A stretch of DNA of 33,280 bases from Paenibacillus sp. GM2 (GCF_900069005.2 NZ_LN831279.1:1158415-1191694), one strand, 5' to 3'; counted from the stretch's first letter, positions 16,648 to 25,164 are shown. Translations and numbers: made by a program. The notes: generated from the letters alone by a model not told the origin.

Positions 16648-16676
16648 TTGACAACCTTTTGCCGATTCGTTATTAT
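16648..16676 (+). promoter_or_regulatory. Sigma-A promoter of ylxM-ffh
   Basis: Consensus TTGACA (16648-16653), a 17-bp spacer, then TATTAT (16671-16676). Transcription should begin near 16683, about 47 bases before the ylxM ATG at 16730. Confidence 0.9.
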
Positions 16677-16729
16677 AGTGAATGTTGATGCGCTGTAAAG
16701 TGTTTTTCCTTGACGGAGGGGGTGCCCAG

Positions 16730-17083
16730 ATGAGTCAAGAAAATAAGCTTGAGAAGACCAATCGGATCAACCTGTTGTTCGATTTCTACGAAACGCTGCT
16801 CACCGAAAAGCAGCAGACGTTTCTCAAATATTATTTTTTGGATGACTTCTCCCTTGGGGAGATCGCAAGCGAATTCGGTATTAGTCGGCAGGCGGTGTAT
16901 GAGCATATCAAGCGTGCCGAAGAAGTACTTGAAGCTTACGAAGAGAAGCTTGGGCTAATGCGCAAGGATGAAGAGCGCGTCAGGATGGTAGCCGAATTGA
17001 AGCGATTGATGGAACGAAGCGAGATGTCCCCGTTACATAAAGAGACGGTCATGGATTTGCTTCAGCAAGTAGAGCGATTGTAG
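16730..17083 (+). CDS. ylxM: SRP-associated DNA-binding-like protein YlxM
   Basis: A 117-residue UPF0122/YlxM protein. A sigma-70 region 4-like helix-turn-helix is visible ([27 protein letters not shown]), preceded by the family segment [25 protein letters not shown]. YlxM is encoded before ffh in most Firmicutes and associates with SRP in streptococci; its exact task is unclear. ATG 16730 follows GGAGGGGG by 7 bases. A longer frame start at 16682 lies at the predicted transcription start and is unlikely. Confidence 0.93.
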   Translation: MSQENKLEKTNRINLLFDFYETLLTEKQQTFLKYYFLDDFSLGEIASEFGISRQAVYEHIKRAEEVLEAYEEKLGLMRKDEERVRMVAELKRLMERSEMSPLHKETVMDLLQQVERL

Positions 17084-17176
17084 AATTAAAGTTAAGCTAA
17101 TGAGATAGAGTTTAAATAAGACAAGACAAGATGGAACGATCTTTAGGTAATATGAAGGAATGGAGGTGACGGGACA

Positions 17177-18553
17177 ATGGCATTTGAAGGATTGACAAGC
17201 CGATTACAGAGTGTATTCAGCAAGCTTCGCGGCAAAGGCAAGGTCTCGGAAGAGGATGTTAATGAAGCGATGCGCGAAGTTCGACTCGCTTTGCTGGAAG
17301 CGGACGTTAACTTTAAAGTCGTTAAGGAATTCATCGCCAAGGTGAAGGAAAAGGCCGTTGGTAGCGAGGTGATGGAGAGCTTCACTCCGGGGATGGTCAT
17401 CATCGATATCGTTAACAAGGAATTGACGGAATTGATGGGGGGCACCCAATCGAAGCTGGCCAAGAGCAATCGCCCGCCAACCGTGATCATGATGGCAGGT
17501 TTGCAAGGGGCAGGTAAGACGACAACCTCGGCCAAGCTGGCCAAGCTATTGCTTAAGGGGAATCACCGTCCGCTGCTTGTTGCGGGGGATATTTACCGCC
17601 CGGCTGCGATCAAGCAGTTGCAAGTACTCGGCGAACAGATCAAGGTGCCGGTATTTACGCTGCCAGCTGGCAACAGTCCGGTGGAGATTGCTCGTCAGGC
17701 GTTGCAGCATGCTAAGGATAACGGCAACGATTATCTGTTGATCGATACCGCAGGTCGCCTGCATATAGACGAGGAACTGATGGAAGAGCTCCGTCAGATC
17801 CATGAGGTAACAAAGCCGGATGAAGTGCTGCTCGTTGTTGATGCAATGACCGGGCAGGACGCAGTTAACGTTGCGGAGAGCTTCAATAAGCAGTTAGAGC
17901 TGACCGGTGTCGTATTGACGAAGCTGGATGGCGACACCCGCGGGGGGGCAGCATTGTCGGTCAAGGCGGTTACCGGTTGTCCGATCAAATTTGCGGCACT
18001 GGGCGAGAAGATCGATGCGCTGGAGCCTTTCCATCCGGAACGGATGGCATCGAGAATACTCGGCATGGGCGACATGCTCTCTCTGATCGAGAAGGCGCAA
18101 TCCAATATCGATGCTGAGAAAGCGAAGGAAATGGAACGGAAAATGCGCAATGCGGAATTTACGTTCGATGACTTCCTTGAACAGATGGATCAAGTGAAGA
18201 AGCTCGGTCCAATCGATCAGATCCTGGATATGATTCCGGGGATGGGCAAGATGAAGCAGATGAAGGATATCAAGGTTGACGAGAAGCAGATGGGCCGAGT
18301 AGAGGCCATCGTGCACTCGATGACTATAGAAGAGAAGCAGAATCCGGACCTCATTAATCACAGCAGACGCAAGCGGATCGCTACGGGTAGCGGTACGAGC
18401 CTGGCAGATGTGAATCGCTTGATCAAGCAGTTTGATGAGATGCGCAGAGTGATGAAGCAGTTCTCGGATATGATGGGCCCTAAGGGCAAAGGCAATAAAA
18501 TGATGAAACAGCTCAACAAAGCGGGTAAAGGAATGAAATTTCCGTTCCGGTAA
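17177..18553 (+). CDS. ffh: Signal recognition particle protein Ffh
   Basis: A 458-residue SRP54-type GTPase. The N domain (about 1-90) is followed by the G domain with GLQGAGKTTTSAKLA (about 107-121), DTAGRLH (about 190) and TKLDGDTRGG (about 247-256). The methionine-rich M domain (about 300-458) ends in the basic tail MKQLNKAGKGMKFPFR and binds signal peptides and SRP RNA. ATG 17177 follows GGAGGTGA. It partners with FtsY, encoded upstream. A family 2 repeat begins directly after the TAA stop, with no separate terminator between them. Confidence 0.97.
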   Translation: MAFEGLTSRLQSVFSKLRGKGKVSEEDVNEAMREVRLALLEADVNFKVVKEFIAKVKEKAVGSEVMESFTPGMVIIDIVNKELTELMGGTQSKLAKSNRPPTVIMMAGLQGAGKTTTSAKLAKLLLKGNHRPLLVAGDIYRPAAIKQLQVLGEQIKVPVFTLPAGNSPVEIARQALQHAKDNGNDYLLIDTAGRLHIDEELMEELRQIHEVTKPDEVLLVVDAMTGQDAVNVAESFNKQLELTGVVLTKLDGDTRGGAALSVKAVTGCPIKFAALGEKIDALEPFHPERMASRILGMGDMLSLIEKAQSNIDAEKAKEMERKMRNAEFTFDDFLEQMDQVKKLGPIDQILDMIPGMGKMKQMKDIKVDEKQMGRVEAIVHSMTIEEKQNPDLINHSRRKRIATGSGTSLADVNRLIKQFDEMRRVMKQFSDMMGPKGKGNKMMKQLNKAGKGMKFPFR

Positions 18554-18743
18554 TTTCTAACGGAACTGCAGAGCGTTATTTTGGCAAAAACAGTGCTATA
18601 AAAATTTAACGAAACACCCTATCGTTATTCAGAGGAAATCCGGTCTTTGGACCCCTAATTTGCTGCAATAACGATATCCAGTTTCGTTAGCATGGAGAAT
18701 AGCCCTTTTTACTGCAAATAGCGTTAACATGTTTCGTTAGAAT
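18554..18743. repeat. Family 2 dispersed repeat, copy 2 (ffh-rpsP gap)
   Basis: It has the same arrangement and length as copy 1. Forward motifs are TCTAACGGAAC near 18556 and TTTAACGAAAC near 18606; inverted motifs are GTTTCGTTAGC near 18692 and GTTTCGTTAGAA ending near 18743. ATCGTTATT of the inner left arm pairs with AATAACGAT of the inner right arm. It starts at the base after the ffh stop and fills most of the 240-bp gap before rpsP. Confidence 0.85.
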
Positions 18744-18793
18744 TGAACCCGGTTATCTATAGCAGCAGGTAATCTTTAAAGGAGGTGAAATTG

Positions 18794-19066
18794 GTGGCAG
18801 TTCGTATTCGTTTGAAACGCATGGGTGCTCATAAAGCTCCTTTCTACCGCATCGTGGTATCGGATTCCCGTTCCCCACGTGATGGTCGCTTTATCGAAGA
18901 GATCGGTTATTACAACCCGGTTGCACAACCGGCAGTAGTAAACATCGACGAAGAAAAAGCGTTGCAATGGTTGCAAAATGGTGCTCAAGCATCTGATACA
19001 GTTCGCAATTTGCTTAGCAATGCAGGCGTAATGAAGAAATTCCATGAGTCTAAGTTGCAAAAATAG
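18794..19066 (+). CDS. rpsP: 30S ribosomal protein S16
   Basis: A 90-residue S16, the standard length, beginning [22 protein letters not shown] and containing [19 protein letters not shown]. The GTG at 18794 gives the conserved N-terminus and sits 5 bases after AAAGGAGGTGA; the in-frame GTG and TTG just upstream overlap or crowd that site. It is the first gene of rpsP-khpA-rimM-trmD. No clear promoter is visible between the upstream repeat and the ribosome-binding site, so readthrough from ffh across the repeat is possible. Confidence 0.97.
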   Translation: MAVRIRLKRMGAHKAPFYRIVVSDSRSPRDGRFIEEIGYYNPVAQPAVVNIDEEKALQWLQNGAQASDTVRNLLSNAGVMKKFHESKLQK

Positions 19067-19088
19067 TTGCTGATTCTGGAGGGTCCCT

Positions 19089-19319
19089 ATGGAACAATTA
19101 GTCGGCGTTATTGCGAAGGCTCTTGTTGATCATCCGGACGATGTCCGTGTGGAGGTCGTTGAGAAGGAACACCTGATTGTATATGAATTATCCGTACATC
19201 CTGATGATGTGGGGAAAGTGATTGGCAAGCAGGGGAGAATCGCCAAGGCACTCCGCACGGTTGTGGCATCGGCAGCCGTTAAGATGGATAAACGGGTTAC
19301 CGTAGATATCATGTCTTAA
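19089..19319 (+). CDS. khpA: KH-domain RNA-binding protein KhpA (YlqC)
   Basis: A 76-residue single KH domain with the GXXG loop in VGKVIGKQGRIAKALR. KhpA pairs with KhpB/EloR in many Gram-positives to bind RNA and influence cell elongation and division (known in streptococci and related genera). The start follows GGAGGG by 5 bases, 22 bases after rpsP. In B. subtilis ylqD follows; here a large hairpin and rimM follow instead. Confidence 0.95.
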   Translation: MEQLVGVIAKALVDHPDDVRVEVVEKEHLIVYELSVHPDDVGKVIGKQGRIAKALRTVVASAAVKMDKRVTVDIMS

Positions 19320-19324
19320 ACATA

Positions 19325-19366
19325 TACGAAAGCGGGTTAGGAGATCCATCCTAGCCCGCTTTCGTA
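19325..19366. other. Long hairpin between khpA and rimM
   Basis: An 18-bp stem, TACGAAAGCGGGTTAGGA facing TCCTAGCCCGCTTTCGTA, has one T-G position and the loop GATCCA. No T run follows; the next bases are CATGCGGC. It starts six bases after the khpA stop. It may be an intra-operon processing or attenuation site. Confidence 0.75.
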
Positions 19367-19470
19367 CATGCGGCAAACATGTATGAAACGGGCACTTCTT
19401 GATGAATATAATGCTGATCCATTCAGATCAGGCATATCAGGATATAGTATTTTGCATTTGGGAGGATGTT

Positions 19471-19989
19471 ATGTCGGATTCTTTGTTGATGGTAGGGAAG
19501 ATTGTAAACACTCACGGAATTCGCGGGGAGTTGAAAGTGCTGCCGCATACCGATTTCCCGGAGGTTAGATTTGCTCCGAAGAGCAAGCTGATGATTGTGA
19601 ACCCGGATAATGGCGTGATCACGGACGTGACGGTGGCATCTGCACGTCCGGTTAAGCAGATGTATGTCATCAGGTTTGATGGCTACGACAATATCAACCT
19701 GGTTGAGAAGTACAAAGGCTGTGAGCTGAGGGTGACCAAGGAAGAATCGGTCGAATTGCCGGATAATGAATATTATTTCTACGAAATTATTGGATGTCGG
19801 GTCGTCAGTGATGAAGGCGAAGAGCTTGGGGTTATTGAAGAAATCCTCCGACCAGGTGCCAACGATGTGTGGGTTGTTCAAATGCCTTCCCGCCAGCAGC
19901 TGTTACTTCCGGTAATCGATGATGTTGTACTGGATGTCGACGTGAAATCGAAGCTGGTGAAGGTTCATTTGCTGGAAGGATTGTTGTAA
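19471..19989 (+). CDS. rimM: 16S rRNA processing protein RimM
   Basis: A 172-residue RimM that helps mature the 30S head and binds S19. The N-terminal RimM domain has the signature VGKIVNTHGIRGELKV; the C-terminal PRC-barrel includes GVIEEILRPGANDVWVV and LLPVIDDVVLDVD. ATG 19471 follows GGGAGGATGTT. The frame is open 24 codons upstream but without a ribosome-binding site or similarity. The stop is directly followed by the trmD start. Confidence 0.96.
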   Translation: MSDSLLMVGKIVNTHGIRGELKVLPHTDFPEVRFAPKSKLMIVNPDNGVITDVTVASARPVKQMYVIRFDGYDNINLVEKYKGCELRVTKEESVELPDNEYYFYEIIGCRVVSDEGEELGVIEEILRPGANDVWVVQMPSRQQLLLPVIDDVVLDVDVKSKLVKVHLLEGLL

Positions 19990-20748
19990 ATGATGAGAAT
20001 GGACGTTCTGACCTTATTCCCGGAAATGTTCGAGGGGGTATTCCAGAGCAGTATTCTTGGCAAGGCCAGGGATAAAGGCCTTGTAGCGCTAAATGCGATC
20101 AATTTCCGCGAGTATGCCGGCAACAAGCACGGTACAGTAGACGATACTCCATATGGCGGAGGCGGGGGGATGGTGCTGAAGCCAGATCCTATCTTTCACG
20201 CTGTGGAGGATTTGCTGGGGAGAGAAGGAACAGATTCTACCGGTAAAGCGCCGCGCATCATTCTGATGTGTCCGCAAGGGGAGACGTTCACCCAGCGTAA
20301 AGCGGAAGAGCTTGCTCAGGAGGAACATTTGATCTTCATTTGCGGTCATTATGAAGGCTATGACGAACGTATTCGAGAGCATTTGGTAACTGACGAATTA
20401 TCGATTGGTGATTATGTACTGACCGGGGGAGAAATCCCGGCGATGACGGTAATCGATAGTGTTACACGGTTATTGCCGGGAGTTCTCGGCAATGAGACAA
20501 GCGCAGTAACGGATTCTTTTAGCACCGGGCTGTTAGAGTATCCTCATTATACACGGCCTGTGGAATTCAGGGGCTGGAAGGTGCCTGACATGCTGCTCAG
20601 CGGTCATCATGCCAATATTGAACTGTGGCGCCGCAGAGAAGCATTGCGCCGCACCTGGTTGCGCAGGCCCGATCTGCTTGAGCAGCTGGAGCTATCCAAG
20701 GATGACCTGGCCTGGCTCAAGAAGCTGGAGAATGAAGCTGAACAATAA
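19990..20748 (+). CDS. trmD: tRNA (guanine37-N1)-methyltransferase TrmD
   Basis: A 252-residue SPOUT-class enzyme that methylates G37 of tRNAs using S-adenosylmethionine and prevents frameshifting. Signature segments are [42 protein letters not shown] and [15 protein letters not shown], which form the trefoil-knot cofactor site. Its start abuts the rimM stop; ATGs at 19990, 19993 and 19999 are all possible. In B. subtilis rplS follows directly; here a strong terminator and 7.9 kb of accessory genes intervene. Confidence 0.97.
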   Translation: MMRMDVLTLFPEMFEGVFQSSILGKARDKGLVALNAINFREYAGNKHGTVDDTPYGGGGGMVLKPDPIFHAVEDLLGREGTDSTGKAPRIILMCPQGETFTQRKAEELAQEEHLIFICGHYEGYDERIREHLVTDELSIGDYVLTGGEIPAMTVIDSVTRLLPGVLGNETSAVTDSFSTGLLEYPHYTRPVEFRGWKVPDMLLSGHHANIELWRRREALRRTWLRRPDLLEQLELSKDDLAWLKKLENEAEQ

Positions 20749-20752
20749 GAAG

Positions 20753-20796
20753 AACCCTCAAGTTCCACGTCCAGTGGGGCTTGAGGGTTTTTGTTT
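20753..20796 (+). terminator. Terminator after trmD
   Basis: AACCCTCAAG (20753-20762) pairs perfectly with CTTGAGGGTT (20780-20789), followed by TTTTTGTTT. It stands between convergent trmD and the deacetylase gene and could serve both. Confidence 0.92.
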
Positions 20797-20807
20797 ATTT
20801 ATAGTTT

Positions 20808-21761
20808 TTACAATGAGTTCAGATCCATCGCTTCTTTTGGCGTAATTTTATGCTCTAACAGCTCGGGCAGATTCGTCACTGAAGTAACGGTCAGACGAGG
20901 CAGCTTCATTAACGGAGCTCCCGGTTTGACGAAGTCCTGGCGGACGGTAAAGGCCATTCTGTAGCCGTTCTGCTTCAAATAATAGAGCATTTGCGTAGAT
21001 ACTTCTCCATAGGGGTAGGCGAGGTACGGGGTGTCAATTCCAGCCGCCTTTATTTTTTTGATATCCTTCTGTAGAAGTGTAGTATTGAGTGCAAGCGATT
21101 TGCTCTGACCGCATTTAGGAAATCCTTTCTCATGCAAGCCAAAGGTATGGCTATGGTACTCGAATACGTCCCGAGAAGCTTCGATTTCTGCGCGAGATAA
21201 GGAGCTCTTTTTGTTCGGATCAAACAATACGGTCTGCTTCTCAATTTTGCTGCCAATCATAAAGATTACAGCATGGAAACCGTATTTTTTCAGAATCGGA
21301 TACGCATAGGCATAATTGTTCTGGTAACCATCATCAAAGGTGATGACAATCGATTTCTCAGGCAGTGATATTTCGCCGAGTACGTACTTTTCGAGCTCTT
21401 GCAGTGTCGCGGTATAGTACCCTTCATCATGGAGGTACTCCATATTCTCTTCAAATGCTTCCAGATTGATCACTGATTTATTCCCTGGTTCCTTGTTATC
21501 GGCCTTAGGCGTAATATAATGATACATCAGGACAGGGACCTCTTTGGCTGTACCGGGCTTAACCTCAAATCCGGCAGGGAGCTTATTCACCTTGTACGCT
21601 TTGGATCCGCTATGGGTAAGCATGAACGATTTGTCCTTAATCATTTCCCAGGAGGTGCAGGCTTTGTGGGATAACGCGTTGCTTGGGTGGGTAACCGCAA
21701 AAGAATAAACAATAATGAGTACTACTAAAATGAGTGAGCCTACTTTTACGAATCGTGCCAT
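20808..21761 (-). CDS. Membrane-anchored polysaccharide deacetylase (NodB family)
   Basis: A 317-residue protein with an N-terminal signal or anchor segment (residues 7-24, SLILVVLIIVYSFAV). The catalytic NodB domain (about 75-300) has VPVLMYHYI, TFDDGYQNNYAY (141-152, the two Asp being catalytic base and metal ligand), HSHT (203-206, metal ligands) and YPYGE near 249. Such enzymes remove acetyl groups from peptidoglycan or other amino-sugar polymers at the cell surface, but the substrate here is unknown. The start follows GGAGAG. It is convergent with trmD and belongs to the accessory block that separates trmD from rplS. Confidence 0.9.
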   Translation of the reverse strand: MARFVKVGSLILVVLIIVYSFAVTHPSNALSHKACTSWEMIKDKSFMLTHSGSKAYKVNKLPAGFEVKPGTAKEVPVLMYHYITPKADNKEPGNKSVINLEAFEENMEYLHDEGYYTATLQELEKYVLGEISLPEKSIVITFDDGYQNNYAYAYPILKKYGFHAVIFMIGSKIEKQTVLFDPNKKSSLSRAEIEASRDVFEYHSHTFGLHEKGFPKCGQSKSLALNTTLLQKDIKKIKAAGIDTPYLAYPYGEVSTQMLYYLKQNGYRMAFTVRQDFVKPGAPLMKLPRLTVTSVTNLPELLEHKITPKEAMDLNSL

Positions 21762-21883
21762 ATTTCTCTCCTACATCTATATTTATCTATTTTTACATTC
21801 CTAATTATAATCGACACGCTTCATGATAAAGTTACAAAATTGGAATGAGCATGTAGGAATGTATTAGGAATCGAATAAAATCA

Positions 21884-21936
21884 AAAAAACGGCGCAAGCT
21901 CCCGGAATGAAATCCGTTCAGCTTACGCCGTTTTTG
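21884..21936. terminator. Bidirectional terminator
   Basis: AAACGGCGCAAGCT and AGCTTACGCCGTTT pair with one bulge, with further CGGA/TCCG pairing inside. Both outer flanks carry T runs in the reading direction (GTTTTTGGG on plus, CGTTTTTTTGA on minus). It lies downstream of the 42-residue ORF on the minus strand. Confidence 0.8.
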
Positions 21937-21952
21937 GGTTTGAATAATCTAA

Positions 21953-22081
21953 TTAGTTTACCGTCCGATGTGCCTGAGAGTTTCGTCTTACACTGCGAGC
22001 ATCTATGACTTCCCCGAACCAGATACTACCGACAAATACCACGATAGGGATCGCAAGTATTAAAGAGGCGGTTATAAGCAT
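21953..22081 (-). CDS. Hypothetical 42-residue single-pass membrane protein
   Basis: A short ORF with convincing expression signals: ribosome-binding site AAAGGGTG before ATG 22081, a promoter candidate upstream (22138-22109) and a terminator downstream (21936-21884). The peptide begins MLITASLILAIPIVVFVGSI, one transmembrane helix followed by WFGEVIDARS and a basic tail (VRRNSQAHR). I do not recognise a family. A small regulatory or stress-related membrane peptide is possible. Its complete signal set makes it more credible than random ORFs of this size. Confidence 0.6.
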   Translation of the reverse strand: MLITASLILAIPIVVFVGSIWFGEVIDARSVRRNSQAHRTVN

Positions 22082-22108
22082 GCTAAGCACCCTTTCGTTT
22101 TTTTCAAT

Positions 22109-22138
22109 ATCATATCATATATCACGCAAATGCGACAA
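22109..22138 (-). promoter_or_regulatory. Promoter candidate for the 42-residue membrane protein
   Basis: On the minus strand TTGTCG (22138-22133) and TATGAT (22114-22109) are 18 bp apart, in A/T-rich sequence, about 28 bases before the ATG. Confidence 0.45.
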
Positions 22139-22612
22139 TCCTTTAACGCGTTAAGGGGCTTGTCAATTATTTCATAGGCATAACATGGGGCTTGGAGCAC
22201 AAGGCACTGGCTTATAATCGGCTTATCGCAGTGGACACGCAGATATGTTATGACGGATAAGTTTTATTGATCCGAAATTTGCAATGTGCTACTATAATTT
22301 TGCTTAAAGCAAGTTAGTTATCGAATAAATATTGACAAGGGCTTGAAATGGGCTGGTCTGTACGAAGAAAGATGGGATCACGATCCATGTTATGTACAGA
22401 AGTCGTTTAGGGCCTGAGAAATGGACACGCAGAGGGCCTTGGAGAATTCTTGCCAAGACCCTTCCTTCATTTATTATAGGAATAAGGTGCTGGCCGAAAG
22501 TTTTCCACCCCTTTTTGCCGAAATTTTGCACAGCGAATCCTCTTTTCTGACGGACTACAGATCCTCCGGGACTAGATCGGATAAAAGGTATGAATTCGGG
22601 AGGTGAGTGATC
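22139..22612 (+). other. Long gene-free leader region of the histidine kinase gene
   Basis: About 470 bp with no supportable gene. It contains a perfect TTAACGCGTTAA palindrome (22143-22154), TATAAT hexamers at 22213-22218 and 22293-22298 without good -35 partners, a TTGACA at 22332-22337 without a -10 partner, and the direct repeat TGGACACGCAGA at 22232-22243 and 22422-22433. The promoter of the kinase gene probably lies here but cannot be fixed by eye. Confidence 0.5.
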
Positions 22613-24367
22613 GTGTCTAGCCAAAAGTTTTCTTTATTCTCGATCGCCGGCAGGTTTCAATCTACACGCAGCCAGATCATAACGAGCTTTTTTGGCATTG
22701 TCGCGATCACGATGCTGAGCGCCTCTGCGATTGCCTATCCGCTGCTGTCTCAGAACATTAAGGAAACTACAGAATCATATGTTCAGGAAAGTAATCTTCT
22801 GGCATCCAACAACCTGGATGCCAAGCTGTCTGAAATTGATGAGACCTTTCAAAGAATTACTTTGGATACCGAAGTTCAATCGCTGCTCTCCAGCGCGCTG
22901 AAGGGGAAGTACGCTTCTACCGATAGGCGTTTATCTATGCAGGATGTGCTGAATCGCCAGCTGATATTTACCGACCTTGTGAGCAGCGCTGAATTATACG
23001 ATATGAAGGGACAAGCTTTATATCCTCTATATAACCAGAAGCTTGGGGAGCGGATTGGCGATGAAGTCGTGTTGAATGCAACCGTTGATCCCAACCGGAC
23101 GATCTGGATTCGCCCTTGGGATGAAGAAGACGGGCTGGTTGCGGTACGCCACGTCAGGCTGCTTGAGGACTGGATGGCAGGGGGATATTTGCTCTTTCAC
23201 ATTAATCAGAATATATTTCAGAATCAGGCGGCAACGCAGAATCAGAATGATTTTGTATACCTGGTATACGATGAAAAGGGCGAATTGCTTAACGATACTT
23301 CCGGATTGCCAAAGGCTAAGCTTAGCGATTTCAGGGAGGAAGAACGATCAAAGTGGCAGGGTGATTTCTATTATCCGATGATTCATACTTCAGCAGAGAC
23401 GGGTTGGACGATGGTTAGCCTTGTGCCTGCGGCAAAGATCGAGCGGCCGGTGCAGCTGCTCCGCAGTGTGCTGCTTGTCTCGGGAGCGATTGGCGTCGGG
23501 ACGGCATTAGTCTTGTCAATTGTGCTCTCGCTGCTGATTACCCGCCCGCTTAATCATGTTCGAAGAGTGATGAAGTATTCACAGAGGGGTGAATTTCAGG
23601 CCAACGAAGTCATTTACTTCAACAGGGAGGTCAATGAGTTGAACCGGACTTACAACAAAATGGTCGACCGGATTCAATTTCTGATTAACGAGGTTTATGA
23701 AAAAGAGCGCTTAACCAATATATCGAAGATTAAGGCATTGCAGGCGCAAATCAATCCCCATTTTTTATTTAACACCTTGGAGGCGCTAAATTGGCAGCTG
23801 CGCAACAAGGACGATGATGAGTCCGCGGATCTGATCGTCTCCCTATCTGATCTGTTCCGCTATACCTCAGGCCGCTCCTTCAAGAGCGATAGCGCCTTTC
23901 TGACGGAAGAACTGCAGCATGTGGAGCGTTACCTGAAGCTGATGCAGCTGCGGCTGCAGGAACGTCTCGAATATTCCATCGAGGTGGAGACAGGGATTGG
24001 AGGATACAGAGTCCCCAGATTGCTCCTGCAACCCATCGTTGAAAATGCGGTATATCACGGGGCGGAAGTCCGGAATGAGACCAGCCGGATTTCTGTTCAC
24101 GTGCGTTCTCTGGACGATATTCTGCAAATTGTCGTGTGGAATAGCGGTCCGGTGATTCCCTCCGAACGCTTGAAAGAGATCCGTGAGCACCTGGACGGTC
24201 CGGAGGCGGCAACCGAGGGCGACATCGGCATGGGCTTATCCAATGTCCATGAACGGATCAAGCTGATGTACGGGCATGAGTATGGACTTTTGCTGGACAG
24301 TGATCCAAGTAACGGTACGCAGGTTACGCTGAAGCTCCCCTATTACCGGAAGGAGGTCTCTGAATGA
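22613..24367 (+). CDS. YesM-type sensor histidine kinase
   Basis: A 584-residue membrane sensor kinase. TM1 (about 22-45, IITSFFGIVAITML) and TM2 (about 285-308) enclose an extracellular sensing region of about 240 residues, followed by a HAMP domain. The kinase core is the His_kinase family type with ALQAQINPHFLFNTLEALNW, placing the phosphorylated His at residue 383. The ATPase part has LLLQPIVENAVYHG and GMGLSNVHERIKLMYG. The GTG at 22613 lies 6 bases after GGAGGTGA; a GTG at 22607 is too close. The stop overlaps the response regulator start (ATGA). Such pairs usually sense carbohydrates and control adjacent transporters, so it probably governs the downstream sugar ABC genes (inference). 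Confidence 0.93.
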   Translation: MSSQKFSLFSIAGRFQSTRSQIITSFFGIVAITMLSASAIAYPLLSQNIKETTESYVQESNLLASNNLDAKLSEIDETFQRITLDTEVQSLLSSALKGKYASTDRRLSMQDVLNRQLIFTDLVSSAELYDMKGQALYPLYNQKLGERIGDEVVLNATVDPNRTIWIRPWDEEDGLVAVRHVRLLEDWMAGGYLLFHINQNIFQNQAATQNQNDFVYLVYDEKGELLNDTSGLPKAKLSDFREEERSKWQGDFYYPMIHTSAETGWTMVSLVPAAKIERPVQLLRSVLLVSGAIGVGTALVLSIVLSLLITRPLNHVRRVMKYSQRGEFQANEVIYFNREVNELNRTYNKMVDRIQFLINEVYEKERLTNISKIKALQAQINPHFLFNTLEALNWQLRNKDDDESADLIVSLSDLFRYTSGRSFKSDSAFLTEELQHVERYLKLMQLRLQERLEYSIEVETGIGGYRVPRLLLQPIVENAVYHGAEVRNETSRISVHVRSLDDILQIVVWNSGPVIPSERLKEIREHLDGPEAATEGDIGMGLSNVHERIKLMYGHEYGLLLDSDPSNGTQVTLKLPYYRKEVSE

Positions 24368-25149
24368 TTCCCAAAGTGCTGATTGTTGAGGATGAGCCGC
24401 TTACAAGCAAAGGAATTTTGCGTACGCTGCAAAAATGGAATCCTCATGAATATGAATACATCACTGTTTATAATGGTCAGGAGGCTGCGGCTCTGCTGCA
24501 AACCGACGGCTATGTTCTGATCATTACCGATATTCGCATGCCGGTTATGAACGGCATTGAGCTGCTGGAGGAAGTCAAACGGGCAGAACTGAAGGTAGCG
24601 ACGATCGTCCTATCCGCTCACTCTGACTTTGAATATGTGCGCTCCGCCCTGGTTCTTGGAGCCGTTGATTATGTGCTGAAGCCGATTGATCCCCGGCAAT
24701 TGGTTGAAGCGGTAGAACGGGGGCTGGCCAGCCAACAGGAGAGAAAAAAAGATTTGCTGGGCCGGAGGATTGTACAGGACGAAGGGGAATGGCTGGAGAA
24801 ATGGAGTTGCGGAACCAGGAACACGGTTGTCCTGAGTGCGATCGAATTCATCGAGGACCATTTGGGGGAAACGATCGGAATCCAGGATGTCGCTGCGGAG
24901 GTTCATTTAAATCCGAATTATTTCAGTTCATTATTTAAGGAAGAGACCGGGCTTACCTTCAGTGATTTTGTGACAAAGCGCCGGATTCTGGAGGGCAAGC
25001 GTATGCTGGCGCAGACAGATCTCAAGATTTATATGATCGCTGAAAAGGTTGGTTACCAGACATCCAAGTATTTTACAAAGGTGTTCCATGATTTAGAGGG
25101 GATTACTCCCAAGCAATATCGTGCGAGTATTCGTGAGGATCGCCAGTAA
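24364..25149 (+). CDS. YesN-type response regulator with AraC DNA-binding domain
   Basis: A 261-residue regulator. The receiver domain (about 1-120) has KVLIVEDEPL, the phosphoacceptor Asp56 in ITDIRMP, and Lys106 in YVLKPIDP. After a linker of about 35 residues comes an AraC-type double helix-turn-helix (about 155-255), with IGIQDVAAEVHLNPNYFSSLFKEETG and KVGYQTSKYFTKVFHDLEGITPKQYR. It overlaps the kinase gene by four bases. Most YesN-like regulators are about 500 residues with a middle domain, so this is a compact version. It likely activates the binding-protein gene downstream. A terminator follows immediately. Confidence 0.93.
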   Translation: MIPKVLIVEDEPLTSKGILRTLQKWNPHEYEYITVYNGQEAAALLQTDGYVLIITDIRMPVMNGIELLEEVKRAELKVATIVLSAHSDFEYVRSALVLGAVDYVLKPIDPRQLVEAVERGLASQQERKKDLLGRRIVQDEGEWLEKWSCGTRNTVVLSAIEFIEDHLGETIGIQDVAAEVHLNPNYFSSLFKEETGLTFSDFVTKRRILEGKRMLAQTDLKIYMIAEKVGYQTSKYFTKVFHDLEGITPKQYRASIREDRQ

Positions 25150-25164
25150 TGGCGGTTTTTTTTT
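25139..25164 (+). terminator. Terminator after the response regulator
   Basis: ATCGCCA-GTAA-TGGCGGT forms a short stem of about 7 bp with one wobble, overlapping the stop codon, followed by nine T residues. It separates the two-component genes from the transporter operon. Confidence 0.8.

Noticed and set aside
22143..22154. TTAACGCGTTAA palindrome as a defined operator
   Set aside because: A single 12-bp palindrome not placed against a recognisable promoter; kept only as part of the region description.
22421..22606. 61-codon ORF upstream of the kinase gene
   Set aside because: No ribosome-binding site, no recognisable motif, and composition like the surrounding noncoding sequence.
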